Shown here: positions 54,889-64,000 of the stretch, piece after piece
How positions within the stretch are numbered: position 1 is the stretch's first letter
How the letters are laid out: each line of letters starts with the position of its first letter
From: Shewanella mangrovisoli
Lineage (GTDB): Bacteria > Pseudomonadota > Gammaproteobacteria > Enterobacterales > Shewanellaceae
Direction of reading: 5' to 3'
Length of the DNA stretch: 64,000 bases
Assembly (NCBI RefSeq): GCF_019457635.1
Contig: NZ_CP080412.1
Coordinates: forward strand, 2,480,001-2,544,000
Translations under genes and position numbers: made by a program
Notes under the pieces: model-generated
What the model was told of the DNA's origin: nothing
Databases searched by the model: none
Seen by the model: only the letters and a program-made list of their open reading frames with translations

Positions 54889-57630
54889 ATGTCTTCGACT
54901 GGGATGGGATCATTTATGAGTCAACGTACATTACACTCCTTATTTAAACCCACATCCGTAGCCATTATTGGCGCCTCCAATAGTGAGAAACGCGCCGGTA
55001 ATGTGCTGATGAAAAACCTGCTCTCGAGCGGATTTTCTGGCCCTATCATGCCCGTGACGCCAAAATACCGCGCCGTGATGGGGGTGCTTGCCTATCCCAA
55101 TATAGAAGCCTTGCCGATAAAGCCCGATCTGGCGGTGATTTGTACCCGCGCCAGTCGCGTGCCCGCCATCGTCGAAACCCTAGCGCAATTCGGCTGTAAG
55201 GTGGCGATTATCATGGCATCCGGCATGGCACAGGAGGTCAATGAAGAAGGTATCAGCCTACTCGACTTGGCCATGCAACATGCGAAACGCTATGGCATGC
55301 GTATCCTCGGCCCCAATAGTTTGGGCATGTTATTGCCGCCGTTAGGGCTCAATGCCAGTTTGGCCCATGCCAGCGCCCTGCCCGGCAAAATTGCTTTTGT
55401 GTCGCAGTCGGCGGCGATTTGTACCACAGTGCTGGATTGGGCAAACAACAAAGGTATTGGCTTTTCATCCTTTATCTCCCTAGGGGATGCCACCGATATT
55501 AACTTCGATGAATTGCTCGATTTCCTCGGCCGTGATAGCCGTACCAGCGCCATCATGTTGTATATCGATTCGGTCAATGAGAAACGCCATTTTCTCTCCG
55601 CCGCCCGCGCCGCTTCCCGTAATAAGCCCATATTAGTGATTAAATCCGGCCGCAGCGCCGAAGGAGTGCGTGCCGCCAAGTTGCATACGGGTGGCATTGG
55701 CGGTAACGATGCCGTGTACGAAGCCGCCTTTAGGCGCGCAGGTATGCTGCGGGTGAATGATTTGATTGAACTTTTTGCCGCGGTAGAAAGCCTCGCCCAC
55801 TCTAATCCATTGCAAGGCGAGCGATTAGGGATCATCAGTAATGGTGGCGGCCCAGCGGTATTGGCCGTCGATGAACTTATTCTGCGCGGTGGCAAACTGG
55901 CGGAGTTATCCCAAGAGACCATCACCAAACTCGATGCCGTGCTGCCCAATACGTGGTCGAAGCAAAACCCCGTCGATATTATCGGCGATGCCAACGCCAG
56001 CCGTTACGCCAGCGCACTCAATATCCTGATGGATAGTGAAGAATTAGACGCCATTTTAGTGCTGCATTCGCCCTCCGCCCTTGGCGAAAGTGTCGAAATT
56101 GCCGATGCCTTGATTAAAGTGATCCACGCGCATCCGAAGAAAAACCGCTTGAATATCCTCACCAACTGGAGCGGTGAAGACTCGGCCTATCAAGCCCGCA
56201 AACGCTTTACCAAGGGCGGCATCTCCACCTATCGCACCCCCGAAGGTGCGGTCGGCGCCTTTATGCATATGGTGGAATATCGCCGTAACCAAAAACTGCT
56301 GCAGGAAGTGCCGCAGTCGATCCCCGACAATATTCCAACCGACAGCCAAACGGCGCGAAAACTGCTGCAAGCGGCACAGGCCAAGGGCAAAGCGGTACTC
56401 GAGACCCACGAAGCCAGCCCGATTTTGCGCGCCTATGGCCTCAATACTATCGACACTTGGTTTGTCAAAGATGCCGATGAGGCCGTCGCCATTGCTAATG
56501 AGGCGGGTTATCCCCTCGCCCTCAAGGTGCAATCACCGAATATTTTGCATAAATCCGATGTCCACGGCGTCATGCTTAATCTCACTTCGGCGGAAGATAT
56601 TCGCCATGCCGCCAATGCAATTACCCAGCGGGTGCATCAGGCCAATCCCGACGCGATTATCGAGGGCATGATAGTGCAGAAGATGGCCTTGACCGCGGGC
56701 GCTCAGGAAATTCGGGTCGCCGTGATAAGCGATCCCGTCTTCGGTCCTGCCATCTGTTTAGGTGAAGGCGGCTCGGAGTGGGATCCGACTCAAGATGCGG
56801 CGGTCGCCTTGCCGCCACTCAATATGGCGCTGGCCCGCTACATGGTGATCCAAGCCTTAAAGACCCATAAGTTAAAGGACAGGCATTTACCGCTGGGGCT
56901 GGATATGAACGCCCTATGCGTGATGCTGACGCAAATTTCCCACATCATCATCGACTGCCCAGAGATAGCATCGTTAGATCTTAACCCTGTGCTGGCGGCG
57001 GGGGAAAACATCACCTTGCTCGATGTGAATATCCGTCTGCACGATGCCAATACCGATAACACCTCGCGCCTTGCCATCATGCCTTATCCCAAGGAATTAG
57101 AGGAGTTTGCCGAGCTTAAAAATGGCCTTAAGGTCATGCTGCGCCCCATCCTGCCCGAGGATGAGCCCAAGCATTTGGCCTTTGATAATTCCCTCTCCGA
57201 TGAAGATAGGTACAAACGCTACTTTGGCGTGCGATCTAAGATGACCCACGAGGAAATGGCGGTACTAACCCAAATCGACTACGCCCGCGAAATGGCCTTT
57301 ATCGCCACCGCCAAGGGGCCGGACGGTGATGACATCACCTTAGGCGCGGTAAGGGCCTCCATCGATCCCGACAATACTGAAGCCGAATTTGCCATGGCGG
57401 TACGGGGCGATCATCAGGGTATTGGGCTGGGTAAATTACTGCTCGAAAAATTGATTAAATACTATCAAGCCAATGACACCCCTGTGCTGACGGGCTTTAC
57501 CATGTTTGAAAACCGTAATATGGCAAGCCTTGCCAAGAGCTTAGGCTTTAAGGTCACCTTCGATATGGAGGAGCATTTGATCAAAATGCATATGGATCTT
57601 AAAGCGCCCAACGCCAATAAGAGTCAATAG
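54889..57630 (+). CDS. Protein lysine acetyltransferase Pat/PatZ (acyl-CoA synthetase-like plus GNAT)
   Basis: A 913-residue protein: CoA-binding and succinyl-CoA-synthetase-like domains (about 15-470), an ATP-grasp domain (about 500-710, VKDADEAVAIANEAGYPLALKVQSP) and a C-terminal GNAT acetyltransferase domain (about 735-900, with HQGIGLGKLLLEKLI). This order is that of E. coli PatZ/YfiQ, which acetylates acetyl-CoA synthetase and other proteins. In PatZ the synthetase part is catalytically dead; here too the key His region should be checked. Start may be the ATG at 54916, which has GGGA upstream, giving 904 residues. Monocistronic with a strong terminator. Confidence 0.88.
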   Translation: MSSTGMGSFMSQRTLHSLFKPTSVAIIGASNSEKRAGNVLMKNLLSSGFSGPIMPVTPKYRAVMGVLAYPNIEALPIKPDLAVICTRASRVPAIVETLAQFGCKVAIIMASGMAQEVNEEGISLLDLAMQHAKRYGMRILGPNSLGMLLPPLGLNASLAHASALPGKIAFVSQSAAICTTVLDWANNKGIGFSSFISLGDATDINFDELLDFLGRDSRTSAIMLYIDSVNEKRHFLSAARAASRNKPILVIKSGRSAEGVRAAKLHTGGIGGNDAVYEAAFRRAGMLRVNDLIELFAAVESLAHSNPLQGERLGIISNGGGPAVLAVDELILRGGKLAELSQETITKLDAVLPNTWSKQNPVDIIGDANASRYASALNILMDSEELDAILVLHSPSALGESVEIADALIKVIHAHPKKNRLNILTNWSGEDSAYQARKRFTKGGISTYRTPEGAVGAFMHMVEYRRNQKLLQEVPQSIPDNIPTDSQTARKLLQAAQAKGKAVLETHEASPILRAYGLNTIDTWFVKDADEAVAIANEAGYPLALKVQSPNILHKSDVHGVMLNLTSAEDIRHAANAITQRVHQANPDAIIEGMIVQKMALTAGAQEIRVAVISDPVFGPAICLGEGGSEWDPTQDAAVALPPLNMALARYMVIQALKTHKLKDRHLPLGLDMNALCVMLTQISHIIIDCPEIASLDLNPVLAAGENITLLDVNIRLHDANTDNTSRLAIMPYPKELEEFAELKNGLKVMLRPILPEDEPKHLAFDNSLSDEDRYKRYFGVRSKMTHEEMAVLTQIDYAREMAFIATAKGPDGDDITLGAVRASIDPDNTEAEFAMAVRGDHQGIGLGKLLLEKLIKYYQANDTPVLTGFTMFENRNMASLAKSLGFKVTFDMEEHLIKMHMDLKAPNANKSQ

Positions 57631-57662
57631 CGCGAAGCAATCTGCGGTTCGCTGAACACAAT

Positions 57663-57697
57663 AAAAAACGCCGCTCTCAAAAGATGCGGCGTTTTTT
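57663..57697. terminator. Rho-independent terminator after the Pat gene
   Basis: Perfect 12-bp inverted repeat AAAAAACGCCGC / GCGGCGTTTTTT (57663-57674 and 57686-57697), 11-nt loop, A- and T-runs on both sides. It also lies after the leftward emrB-like gene. Confidence 0.92.
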
Positions 57698-57754
57698 ATT
57701 TTTCATGCAGTGAGCGCTTAGGTGATGCCACTAAACCCCGATTTACTGGTCGCC

Positions 57755-59335
57755 TTAATGCTTTGGTTTTTTATGCACGCCTTTAAGCAGAAACACTAAG
57801 GGCACGGCGGATAACGTCACCCACATCATTAACCTAAAGTCCTGCAAATAGGCCAAGGTAGCCGCCTGACGATTCACTTCGGCATTGAGTAAGGCCATGC
57901 CCTGCGTCGTCGATAAATCAACAGCATGAAGATCAACGGCGTGCTTAAGCGCAAAACTAAAGGGATGAATGTAATCGGCAAACGCCGCATGATTCATCTG
58001 TGTGTGCTGGGCAAGATAGGTGATCACCACGGAGATCCCTATACTGCTGCCGATATTACGCATCAGACTAAAGAGCGCAGTCCCCTCATTACGGTATTTT
58101 GCCGCTAAGGTTGCAAAGGTAATGGTCGAGAGCGGCACAAAGATAAAGCCCAAGCCAAGACCTTGGATAACCCCAGTTCGCACTATATCCCAGCCGGTAA
58201 TATTGGTGTTAAAGCCCGTCATCTCCCACAGGGACAAAATGGTGAGCATCAAACCTAAAAAGATTTGGTAGCGCACATCCACTTTGCCGGCAAGCTTACC
58301 CACAGTCATCATGGCGATCATAGTGCCGACGCCCCTTGGCGCCAGCAAGTACCCCACATCAATCACAGGATAACCTAACAGGTTCTGCATAAACGGCGGC
58401 AATAAGGCCATGGTCGCCAGCAGAATAATCCCGATGATAAAGATGAAGATAAGCCCGACACTGAAGTTTCTGTCCTTAAACAGCCCCGGCTCAATAAAGG
58501 GATGTTTATGGGTAAAGATATGGGCAATAAACAGATAAAACGCCATGCCAGCAATAATGGCTTCGATAACAATTTCACGACTGGAAAACCAATCGAGGGA
58601 TTCTCCCCTATCGAGCAACATTTGCAGGGCGCCAATGGCCAGACTCAGCATGGCAAAGCCGAGTAAATCGAACTTGCGGCTTTGGTCCAGCGGCGTTTCT
58701 TTCACATAGGCGGCAAGACCAAACCAGGCCAATAGCCCAAAAGGCAGGTTGATATAGAACACCCAGCGCCAGTTGTAATACTCAGTTAACCAACCACCAA
58801 GGGATGGTCCCAAAATCGGCCCGACCATGACCCCAACGCCCCAAAGGGCCATGGCGGAACCATGGCGCTCTGGCGGGTAACTGTCGAGTAATACCGATTG
58901 GGATAAAGGCACTAAGCTGGCACCAAACACCCCTTGCAATAAGCGAAATAACACAATTTGCTCAAGGTTTTGCGCTGCACCGCACAGCATAGAGGCAATC
59001 GTAAAGCCCACCACGGCCCACATAAATACCCGTTTACGCCCAAGCCTAGCGGTTAAAAAACCCGTCAGCGGCATAAAAATCGCCGCGGCCACAATATAGG
59101 AGGTTAACACCCAAGAGATCTGATCCTGAGTCGCCCCCATGCTGCCCTGCATATGGGGCAAGGCCACGTTGGCAATCGTAGTATCCAGCGCCTGCATAAT
59201 GGTCGCCAGCATCACCGAAAGCGTGATAAACCCTAGATGTTGCTCGGGCTTTTGGGTATTGGTTTGCAAAGCACCGCTCGCGTTAACGGGCTCAGCTTGG
59301 GCATTACCTTGGCCTGCTATCACTTGCTGACTCAC
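57755..59335 (-). CDS. EmrB/QacA-family (DHA2) 14-span drug exporter
   Basis: A 526-residue major facilitator protein with about 14 membrane segments. DHA2 features are visible: ALDTTIANVALPHMQGSMGA in TM1, the LTGFLTARLGRKRVF loop, and the antiporter motif GVGVMVGPILGPSLGG (motif C). It forms a tripartite pump with the adjacent membrane fusion protein and an outer-membrane channel encoded elsewhere. Overlaps the emrA-like gene by 4 bp. Confidence 0.92.
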   Translation of the reverse strand: MSQQVIAGQGNAQAEPVNASGALQTNTQKPEQHLGFITLSVMLATIMQALDTTIANVALPHMQGSMGATQDQISWVLTSYIVAAAIFMPLTGFLTARLGRKRVFMWAVVGFTIASMLCGAAQNLEQIVLFRLLQGVFGASLVPLSQSVLLDSYPPERHGSAMALWGVGVMVGPILGPSLGGWLTEYYNWRWVFYINLPFGLLAWFGLAAYVKETPLDQSRKFDLLGFAMLSLAIGALQMLLDRGESLDWFSSREIVIEAIIAGMAFYLFIAHIFTHKHPFIEPGLFKDRNFSVGLIFIFIIGIILLATMALLPPFMQNLLGYPVIDVGYLLAPRGVGTMIAMMTVGKLAGKVDVRYQIFLGLMLTILSLWEMTGFNTNITGWDIVRTGVIQGLGLGFIFVPLSTITFATLAAKYRNEGTALFSLMRNIGSSIGISVVITYLAQHTQMNHAAFADYIHPFSFALKHAVDLHAVDLSTTQGMALLNAEVNRQAATLAYLQDFRLMMWVTLSAVPLVFLLKGVHKKPKH

Positions 59336-60387
59336 AGACTAAAACCCAACAACTGACGTTGATATTCAGTATCGATATCCACCACGGCGCTTAATCCGGC
59401 ACGCAGCGGCGCCTCGGGCAGCGCGGTATCAATGGCAATTCGCACCGGAACGCGCTGGGCGATTTTCACCCAGTTGCCGGTTGCATTTTGCGCGGGGATC
59501 AGCGAGAACTCAGCGCCCGTAGCCGGACTTAAACTCTCGACCGTACCTTGCCAGCTATTATCAGGAAAGGTATCGATATGGATATTGACCTTTTGCCCGG
59601 GTTTGACGTGGGTTAAATCGGTTTCGGTGAAATTAGCCTCAATCCAGAGGGCATGATCGGCCACTAGCGCTAAAGCGATGGCGCCAACATTCACATATTG
59701 TCCAAGCTTTGGCAGTTGGCTGACGACGCCTGATACTGGGGCTTTAATCTCCACACGGCTTAAATCAAGCTTGGCTTCGTTTAATTGGGCTAAGGCTTCT
59801 AAATAGCTAGGATGTTGTTCAATCGGAAAATCGGGGCTGCCGCCTAAGCTTTCAGCAATGCGGTGTAAGTCTTTTTGCAGTGTCTGAATATTCTGCCGCG
59901 CAATATCGGTATTTTGCCTTGCATCTTCAAGCTGAGATTCAGACACAAAGTGTTTACCGATCAAATTCTCCTGCCGCTTTTGCTCTTTCTCGGCAAAGGT
60001 TAACTTGGTCTCTGCCAGAGTGATTTCGGCTTGCTTCTCATGGTAACTCGCCTTGAGTACCGCTAAATCCGTCTTGACCTGTGCCAATTTGGCACTCGCC
60101 TTATCGACCATCACCTTAAACATGGCATCGTCGAGGCGAAACAACACTTGCCCCTTCTCAACCCGTTGGTTTTCGACCACATACAAGCTGTCGACATTCC
60201 CGGCCACTTGCGCGCTTACGGGCACTTTATCCGCCTTCACATAGGCGTTATCGGTTTCCATGTAGCGGCCGCCATGCAGGTAAACCGCACCTATGGCCAG
60301 CACGGATAACAGCGGCACCACAATCAGTAATACGCCGCGCTTTTTACGCATATTCGCTTTAGGTGCTTGAGGATTTGCGTCACTCAT
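59332..60387 (-). CDS. EmrA-type HlyD-family membrane fusion protein
   Basis: A 351-residue periplasmic adaptor: one N-terminal membrane segment (about 17-36), the GGRYMETDNAYVKAD motif typical of EmrA, a barrel-sandwich hybrid split by a coiled-coil hairpin (about 85-200), and a beta-barrel (VSQLPKLGQYVNVG, then IHIDTFP). Pairs with the exporter whose start overlaps its end. Confidence 0.92.
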   Translation of the reverse strand: MSDANPQAPKANMRKKRGVLLIVVPLLSVLAIGAVYLHGGRYMETDNAYVKADKVPVSAQVAGNVDSLYVVENQRVEKGQVLFRLDDAMFKVMVDKASAKLAQVKTDLAVLKASYHEKQAEITLAETKLTFAEKEQKRQENLIGKHFVSESQLEDARQNTDIARQNIQTLQKDLHRIAESLGGSPDFPIEQHPSYLEALAQLNEAKLDLSRVEIKAPVSGVVSQLPKLGQYVNVGAIALALVADHALWIEANFTETDLTHVKPGQKVNIHIDTFPDNSWQGTVESLSPATGAEFSLIPAQNATGNWVKIAQRVPVRIAIDTALPEAPLRAGLSAVVDIDTEYQRQLLGFSL

Positions 60388-60443
60388 TACAACTCCAACT
60401 TCTTCACTAAATGTCTATCACAGGGATGGGTTATCAGCTTTGA

Positions 60444-60878
60444 TTAAGCTGAAAAATTTTTATGGATTTGCGACAACAACCTGATAACAGTGTCCGACTC
60501 TGCTTCATCGAATCCTTTAAAGGCTTGGGCGTAGACAATCGTCACGGCACGTTCAATTTCGGCTAAATGGGGCGCTGCCGCTTCTTTCAAAAATAGCTGA
60601 AAAGCGCGCCTGTCCTTGGCATCAGGCCTACGTTCAACCAGCCCAGCGTCACACAGCACATCGATTAATCTCGCGGCCGTGATAGGTTTAATTTCGAGGC
60701 GATCCGCCAACTCAATCTGCTTAAGTCCTTCATTACGGGCGATATGTAATAAGGCTCTTGCCTGCGATAACGTCAGCGAGCAATCCGCCGTGGGTCTATA
60801 GGTTTCTTGGAACACGCGGCGCATCATGCGGGTAATATCACTTAAGAGCGCGCCTAGGGTATTTGATGAGGTTTTCAT
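60444..60878 (-). CDS. MarR-family regulator of the EmrAB-like pump
   Basis: A 144-residue winged-helix protein (from the ATG at 60878, MKTSSNTLG, with GGATGG upstream; the frame is open to 60947). The wHTH shows LKQIELADRLEIKPITAARLIDVLCDAGLVERRPDAKDRR, the standard MarR recognition helix and wing. First gene of the pump operon (56-bp gap to the emrA-like gene). A near-perfect palindrome sits 12 bp before its start codon, so autorepression with release by drugs is likely. Confidence 0.9.
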   Translation of the reverse strand: MKTSSNTLGALLSDITRMMRRVFQETYRPTADCSLTLSQARALLHIARNEGLKQIELADRLEIKPITAARLIDVLCDAGLVERRPDAKDRRAFQLFLKEAAAPHLAEIERAVTIVYAQAFKGFDEAESDTVIRLLSQIHKNFSA

Positions 60879-60889
60879 AAGCCATCCAC

Positions 60890-60910
60890 ATAGTAAGCAT
60901 TGCTTATTAT
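60890..60910. promoter_or_regulatory. Palindromic operator for the MarR regulator
   Basis: ATAGTAAGCA-T-TGCTTATTAT is a 10-1-10 palindrome with a single mismatched pair (perfect 6-1-6 core TAAGCA-T-TGCTTA). It lies immediately upstream of the marR ribosome binding site, the usual position for MarR operators. Confidence 0.75.
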
Positions 60911-61118
60911 ATGGATGACATCGTATGTAAAGCAATTGCCAGCACAATCAACAAAGGTAACAAAATGCAAAGTCAGACGGAGTTAAGGGTTAAGCTATTG
61001 ATCAAATAGGGCATTAATCTTTGTTCATCGAGTGATTCCAACGACTATCTGACTCAAAGCACTTAAAGGCACAGGAACAAGTTAAGGGCGTGAATGACCT
61101 AACGCTTTGCGGTAAAAC

Positions 61119-62147
61119 CTAACCACGGACACAATTGCGCCCATCGGATTTGGCTTCATACAAGGCTTTATCCGCTCGGCTAAACAAGGTATCGGCATCA
61201 TCGCCTTCCTGCAAAGACGCTAAACCGATAGACACAGTGATGGCGCCCAAGGAGAGTTTTTTATCTTTACCTATGGCTAAGCGCCGCTCAGAAATCCGCT
61301 CCCTTAGGGTTTCGGCCACTTGCAACGCATCGTGGAAATGGGTATTGGGCAACAGCACCACAAATTCTTCGCCGCCATAGCGGGCGACAAAGTCATCCCC
61401 CCGCACACATTGTTTGAGGGCGAGCGCCACATAGGCTAACACCTTATCCCCCACTTGATGGCCATAGTTGTCGTTAAACACTTTAAAGCGGTCAATATCA
61501 ATGAGTAATAAGCTGCAACGGGTATGTTGCTGCTCGGCGCGGTGGATATGATCTTGAATGGCAATCTCGTAGGCGCGGCGGTTATGCAATGAGGTTAATT
61601 GGTCCGTCATCGCCGCCAAACTTAAATTTTCCATTTCGGTCTTTAAGTTTTGTACCTCCTGCCCCATGGCGCTCAGGCTCTGCTCCATGGTTTGGTTATT
61701 GACGAGTAAACTTTGCATTTCATCAATCACCCCATCCACTAACTGATTGAGCGTGCACACATCCGGCTTAGTCTGAAGCTGTAGGCCAAAGTCCGCCAGA
61801 GTGCTTGAAAATGCCTCCGTTCCCTGATTTAACTGAGTGATTTTACTGATCAGCGAGTTGATCAATATCTGAGTTTCAATTTGAACGTTCTCGATAACTT
61901 CGGGGGATTTCTCTTGAATAAAATTCTTATACAGACTGGTATTTACCTCCTTAGTGAACACCACTTTATTCGCCAGAAAGCCATCGATAGCGCGATTTAA
62001 GTCGAGATTCGTCTGGGCAAAATACTCATACCAAACCGTGTAATTCTCTGGGGTAACCGGAATATCGAGCGCCGACATTTGTGGCACGGCTAAACGCAAA
62101 ATTTGCGCCGCTGAATCGAGCTCTTTAGTGGCAGCAGGAGATGACAT
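61119..62147 (-). CDS. Diguanylate cyclase, soluble, with intact A- and I-sites
   Basis: A 342-residue protein without membrane segments. Residues 1-175 are helical with a coiled coil (about 150-178) and no named sensor domain; an N-terminal pattern of YTVWYEYF-type is shared by other GGDEF proteins. GGDEF spans 178-340 with GGEEF (258-262) and RGDD (249-252), so cyclase activity with product inhibition is expected. Monocistronic. Confidence 0.9.
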   Translation of the reverse strand: MSSPAATKELDSAAQILRLAVPQMSALDIPVTPENYTVWYEYFAQTNLDLNRAIDGFLANKVVFTKEVNTSLYKNFIQEKSPEVIENVQIETQILINSLISKITQLNQGTEAFSSTLADFGLQLQTKPDVCTLNQLVDGVIDEMQSLLVNNQTMEQSLSAMGQEVQNLKTEMENLSLAAMTDQLTSLHNRRAYEIAIQDHIHRAEQQHTRCSLLLIDIDRFKVFNDNYGHQVGDKVLAYVALALKQCVRGDDFVARYGGEEFVVLLPNTHFHDALQVAETLRERISERRLAIGKDKKLSLGAITVSIGLASLQEGDDADTLFSRADKALYEAKSDGRNCVRG

Positions 62148-62250
62148 GAGTCGCGCACCTAGTGTTGTTATTTTTTTGTATAACTTAAGTTAACTCAACT
62201 GCTTCGATTTGGATACGGGACACAATAATTATTATGATAAGGCGCAAAAA

Positions 62251-62280
62251 ATAAAGGAGGATGTTGCCATCCTCCTTTAT
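62251..62280 (-). terminator. Rho-independent terminator of the eptA-like gene
   Basis: Perfect 12-bp inverted repeat ATAAAGGAGGAT / ATCCTCCTTTAT with a 6-nt loop; the T-run (TTTATTTTTTG) follows on the minus strand, 22 bp after the stop. Confidence 0.88.
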
Positions 62281-62301
62281 GTATTCACATACCCGCTGAA
62301 C

Positions 62302-63927
62302 TTAGCCGCGGCAGCGAGCAAAAATATCTAACTTAGGCTGATACACTTGGGTCTGAACATTCATTAATCCCAGCAGACTGTCGAACAGATTGTCGTGGGA
62401 GAAGCCGCCCTTCTCGGCCTCTTTGGCTAAACACGCCATATTCAAATGGTTGTCTTGGCTGAAATCCTCCGACACCCAGGCCAGCATAGGAATACTGGTC
62501 TGTTCAATCGGCGCAATACCGTACGGCGCGCCATGCAAATACATGCCTTTCTCACCCAGAGATTCGCCGTGATCCGACACATAGAACATGGCGGTATCAA
62601 ACTTAGCCTGTTGCTGTTTAAGCTTATTCACCACTTCACTGATAATGTAATCGGTATACAAAATCGTGTTGTCATAGGTGTTCATCAGCTCTTCGGCGCT
62701 GCAGTTTTGAATGTCGCTACGCGGGCAATCCGGCGTAAATTTACGGTGCTCTGGTGGATAACGCAGGAAGTACGTCGGCCCGTGGCTGCCAATCACATGC
62801 AGGGCAATCACAGTGTCTTTCTGCTCCGCATTGGCTAAGGCTTCGTCGAGTTTATTGAGCAGCACTTGGTCGAAACAATATTGGCCCGAGCAGAGTTCTG
62901 GATCGCTATTCAAGTCAATAGTGATGTTTTCAACCTGATCGCATACCCCTTTACAGCCAGAGTCATTATCAAACCACTGCACTTTAATCCCGCCGTGATT
63001 TAACACATCGATGGCCGTGTCTTGGGCATAGGCGCGGCGAGAATCGTAATCCTCACGTCCCATACGCGAGAACATGCAAGGCAGCGAGACCGCAGTGGCC
63101 GTACCGCAGGAATGGGTATCTTTAAAGGCAATCAAGCCTTGTCCCTCTGTGTAAGCATTGGTCGGTTTATCATAACCATAGTATTGATAGTTCATTGAAC
63201 GGGCTGTCTCGCCCACCACCAGCACTAACAGGTTAGGTTTACCATTGGCATTGGTTGTAACATTTTTGGCATCCAAGCCCAGTTGTTGGTATTCAATCGG
63301 CGTTTGCAAATAGTGCACATTAATGTACTTAGCGGCCGCACCAATAAAATAGGTCGGCACAATATAACGCTTGATCTCATCGTTATTGCGGCCAAAGGCG
63401 GCGTAATCTTGGAAATAGAAGAAGGCGATAATCCCAAGCCCCGCTAGCATCGCCAGCATAAACAAGACTTTATGCAGCAACTCTTTGAAAAATGGCTTGT
63501 ATTGGATATCGGCTTTGTAAATCAAATAGGCGGGTAAAATCCCCGTGAGCAGCATGTTGAGGATAGAAGCAAAGTTCACATACATCAAGGCTTCGGCGCT
63601 GTTGGTTTGAAAGGTGTTTTCAATCATGCCGTAGTCGAACACGACATTGTATTTGAGCGCCGCAAAAAACACGCTAGATGACAGCAGCGTGAGAATGATG
63701 AAAAAGGGTTTTACCAGGTATTTCACCGTAAACAGCGAAAACACAAAACTCAGTGCAAAGGTTAAAAACAGTGGCATGGATGCGATAAAAATCGGCTCCA
63801 CATCGGGCTGTTTTTCAATGCCTTTCTTGATGACTTCAAAGAGTGGGATATTAAAAACGCAAACGTAAAATAATGCGGTGATAAAGGTGAAGCGGTTCAC
63901 GGTTAGAGTTTTAAATCTCGTCAGCAC
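62302..63927 (-). CDS. eptA: Lipid A phosphoethanolamine transferase, EptA type
   Basis: A 541-residue inner-membrane enzyme that adds phosphoethanolamine to lipid A and thereby lowers polymyxin binding. Five N-terminal membrane helices (to about residue 172) precede a periplasmic sulfatase-fold domain. Zinc/catalytic residues: E240 (VVGETAR), nucleophile T278 in CGTATAVSLPCMFS, and SDHGESLGE. Paired cysteines for disulfides are present. It is the same family as plasmid MCR enzymes, and intrinsic copies are known in Shewanella. GTG start. No two-component genes adjoin it, so control is unclear. Confidence 0.93.
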   Translation of the reverse strand: MLTRFKTLTVNRFTFITALFYVCVFNIPLFEVIKKGIEKQPDVEPIFIASMPLFLTFALSFVFSLFTVKYLVKPFFIILTLLSSSVFFAALKYNVVFDYGMIENTFQTNSAEALMYVNFASILNMLLTGILPAYLIYKADIQYKPFFKELLHKVLFMLAMLAGLGIIAFFYFQDYAAFGRNNDEIKRYIVPTYFIGAAAKYINVHYLQTPIEYQQLGLDAKNVTTNANGKPNLLVLVVGETARSMNYQYYGYDKPTNAYTEGQGLIAFKDTHSCGTATAVSLPCMFSRMGREDYDSRRAYAQDTAIDVLNHGGIKVQWFDNDSGCKGVCDQVENITIDLNSDPELCSGQYCFDQVLLNKLDEALANAEQKDTVIALHVIGSHGPTYFLRYPPEHRKFTPDCPRSDIQNCSAEELMNTYDNTILYTDYIISEVVNKLKQQQAKFDTAMFYVSDHGESLGEKGMYLHGAPYGIAPIEQTSIPMLAWVSEDFSQDNHLNMACLAKEAEKGGFSHDNLFDSLLGLMNVQTQVYQPKLDIFARCRG

Positions 63928-63989
63928 TGGTAATGCTCTCTTAAATAAATAGTGGGCCGAAACTAGCTTAGTTTTCTTAAGGGAATCTT

Positions 63990-64000
63990 ATGCCTAAAAA
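63990..64000 (+). CDS. Possible start of a rightward gene cut by the window edge
   Basis: AAGGGA, five bases, then ATG CCT AAA at 63990 looks like a translation start. Only three codons are visible, so nothing can be said about the product. Confidence 0.25.

Overview
The window is a contiguous piece of a gammaproteobacterial chromosome that looks like Shewanella. The reasons are the rnfABCDGE-nth operon, a rhombosortase gene next to queC, a TonB receptor plus beta-propeller phytase operon, a second-type chemotaxis cluster carrying a CrsR/CrsA partner switch, and many GGDEF/EAL proteins. The genus is an inference from gene content and remembered families; no search was run. I see no insertion sequence, prophage, CRISPR array or rRNA.

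Layout. 1-9.7 kb: a GAF-PAS-GGDEF-EAL gene cut by the left edge, two small conserved genes, three identical tRNA-Tyr genes, queE and queC (queuosine precursor synthesis), a rhombosortase coupled to queC, uvrB, a small unknown gene and five identical tRNA-Asn genes. 9.9-19.4 kb: a degenerate GGDEF/EAL membrane protein, then the Rnf electron-transport operon ending in nth. RnfC has a C-terminal tail built of 195-bp tandem repeats. 19.4-24.3 kb: a PepSY membrane pair behind a probable Fur box, a secreted metallo-beta-lactamase-fold protein, and two poorly known genes. 24.3-28.9 kb: five mutually overlapping leftward genes that together encode a complete phosphorelay (hybrid kinase, stand-alone HPt-like protein, REC-EAL phosphodiesterase) plus an HTH protein and a small protein, behind a possible sigma-54 promoter. 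29.1-30.4 kb: a CmlA/FloR-type exporter preceded by a 12-codon leader ORF and a hairpin that covers its ribosome binding site, a textbook translational attenuator layout.

30.7-42 kb: an AraC regulator coupled to a degenerate GGDEF protein, then a probable PhoB box, TonB receptor and phytase, the ABC-F protein YbiT, an AHSA1/SRPBCC protein and a NERD-domain protein. 42-54.7 kb: an HPt-REC-REC-GGDEF protein and a ten-gene leftward signalling operon (MCP-like protein, CrsA, CrsR, CheY, CheA, CheW, PAS-PAS MCP, CheR, CheD, CheB). 54.9-64 kb: a Pat/PatZ-type protein acetyltransferase, an EmrAB-like efflux pair with a MarR regulator and a clear palindromic operator, an active-type diguanylate cyclase and an EptA-type phosphoethanolamine transferase.

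Themes. Six proteins carry GGDEF and/or EAL domains; by motif three look like active cyclases (one of them a dual-domain protein whose EAL lies mostly outside the window), one like an active phosphodiesterase and two like effectors without catalysis. The queuosine genes lie beside multi-copy genes for two of the four tRNA families that receive queuosine (Tyr and Asn). The strongest candidates for undescribed biology are the attenuator in front of the exporter and the overlapping five-gene phosphorelay/c-di-GMP operon.
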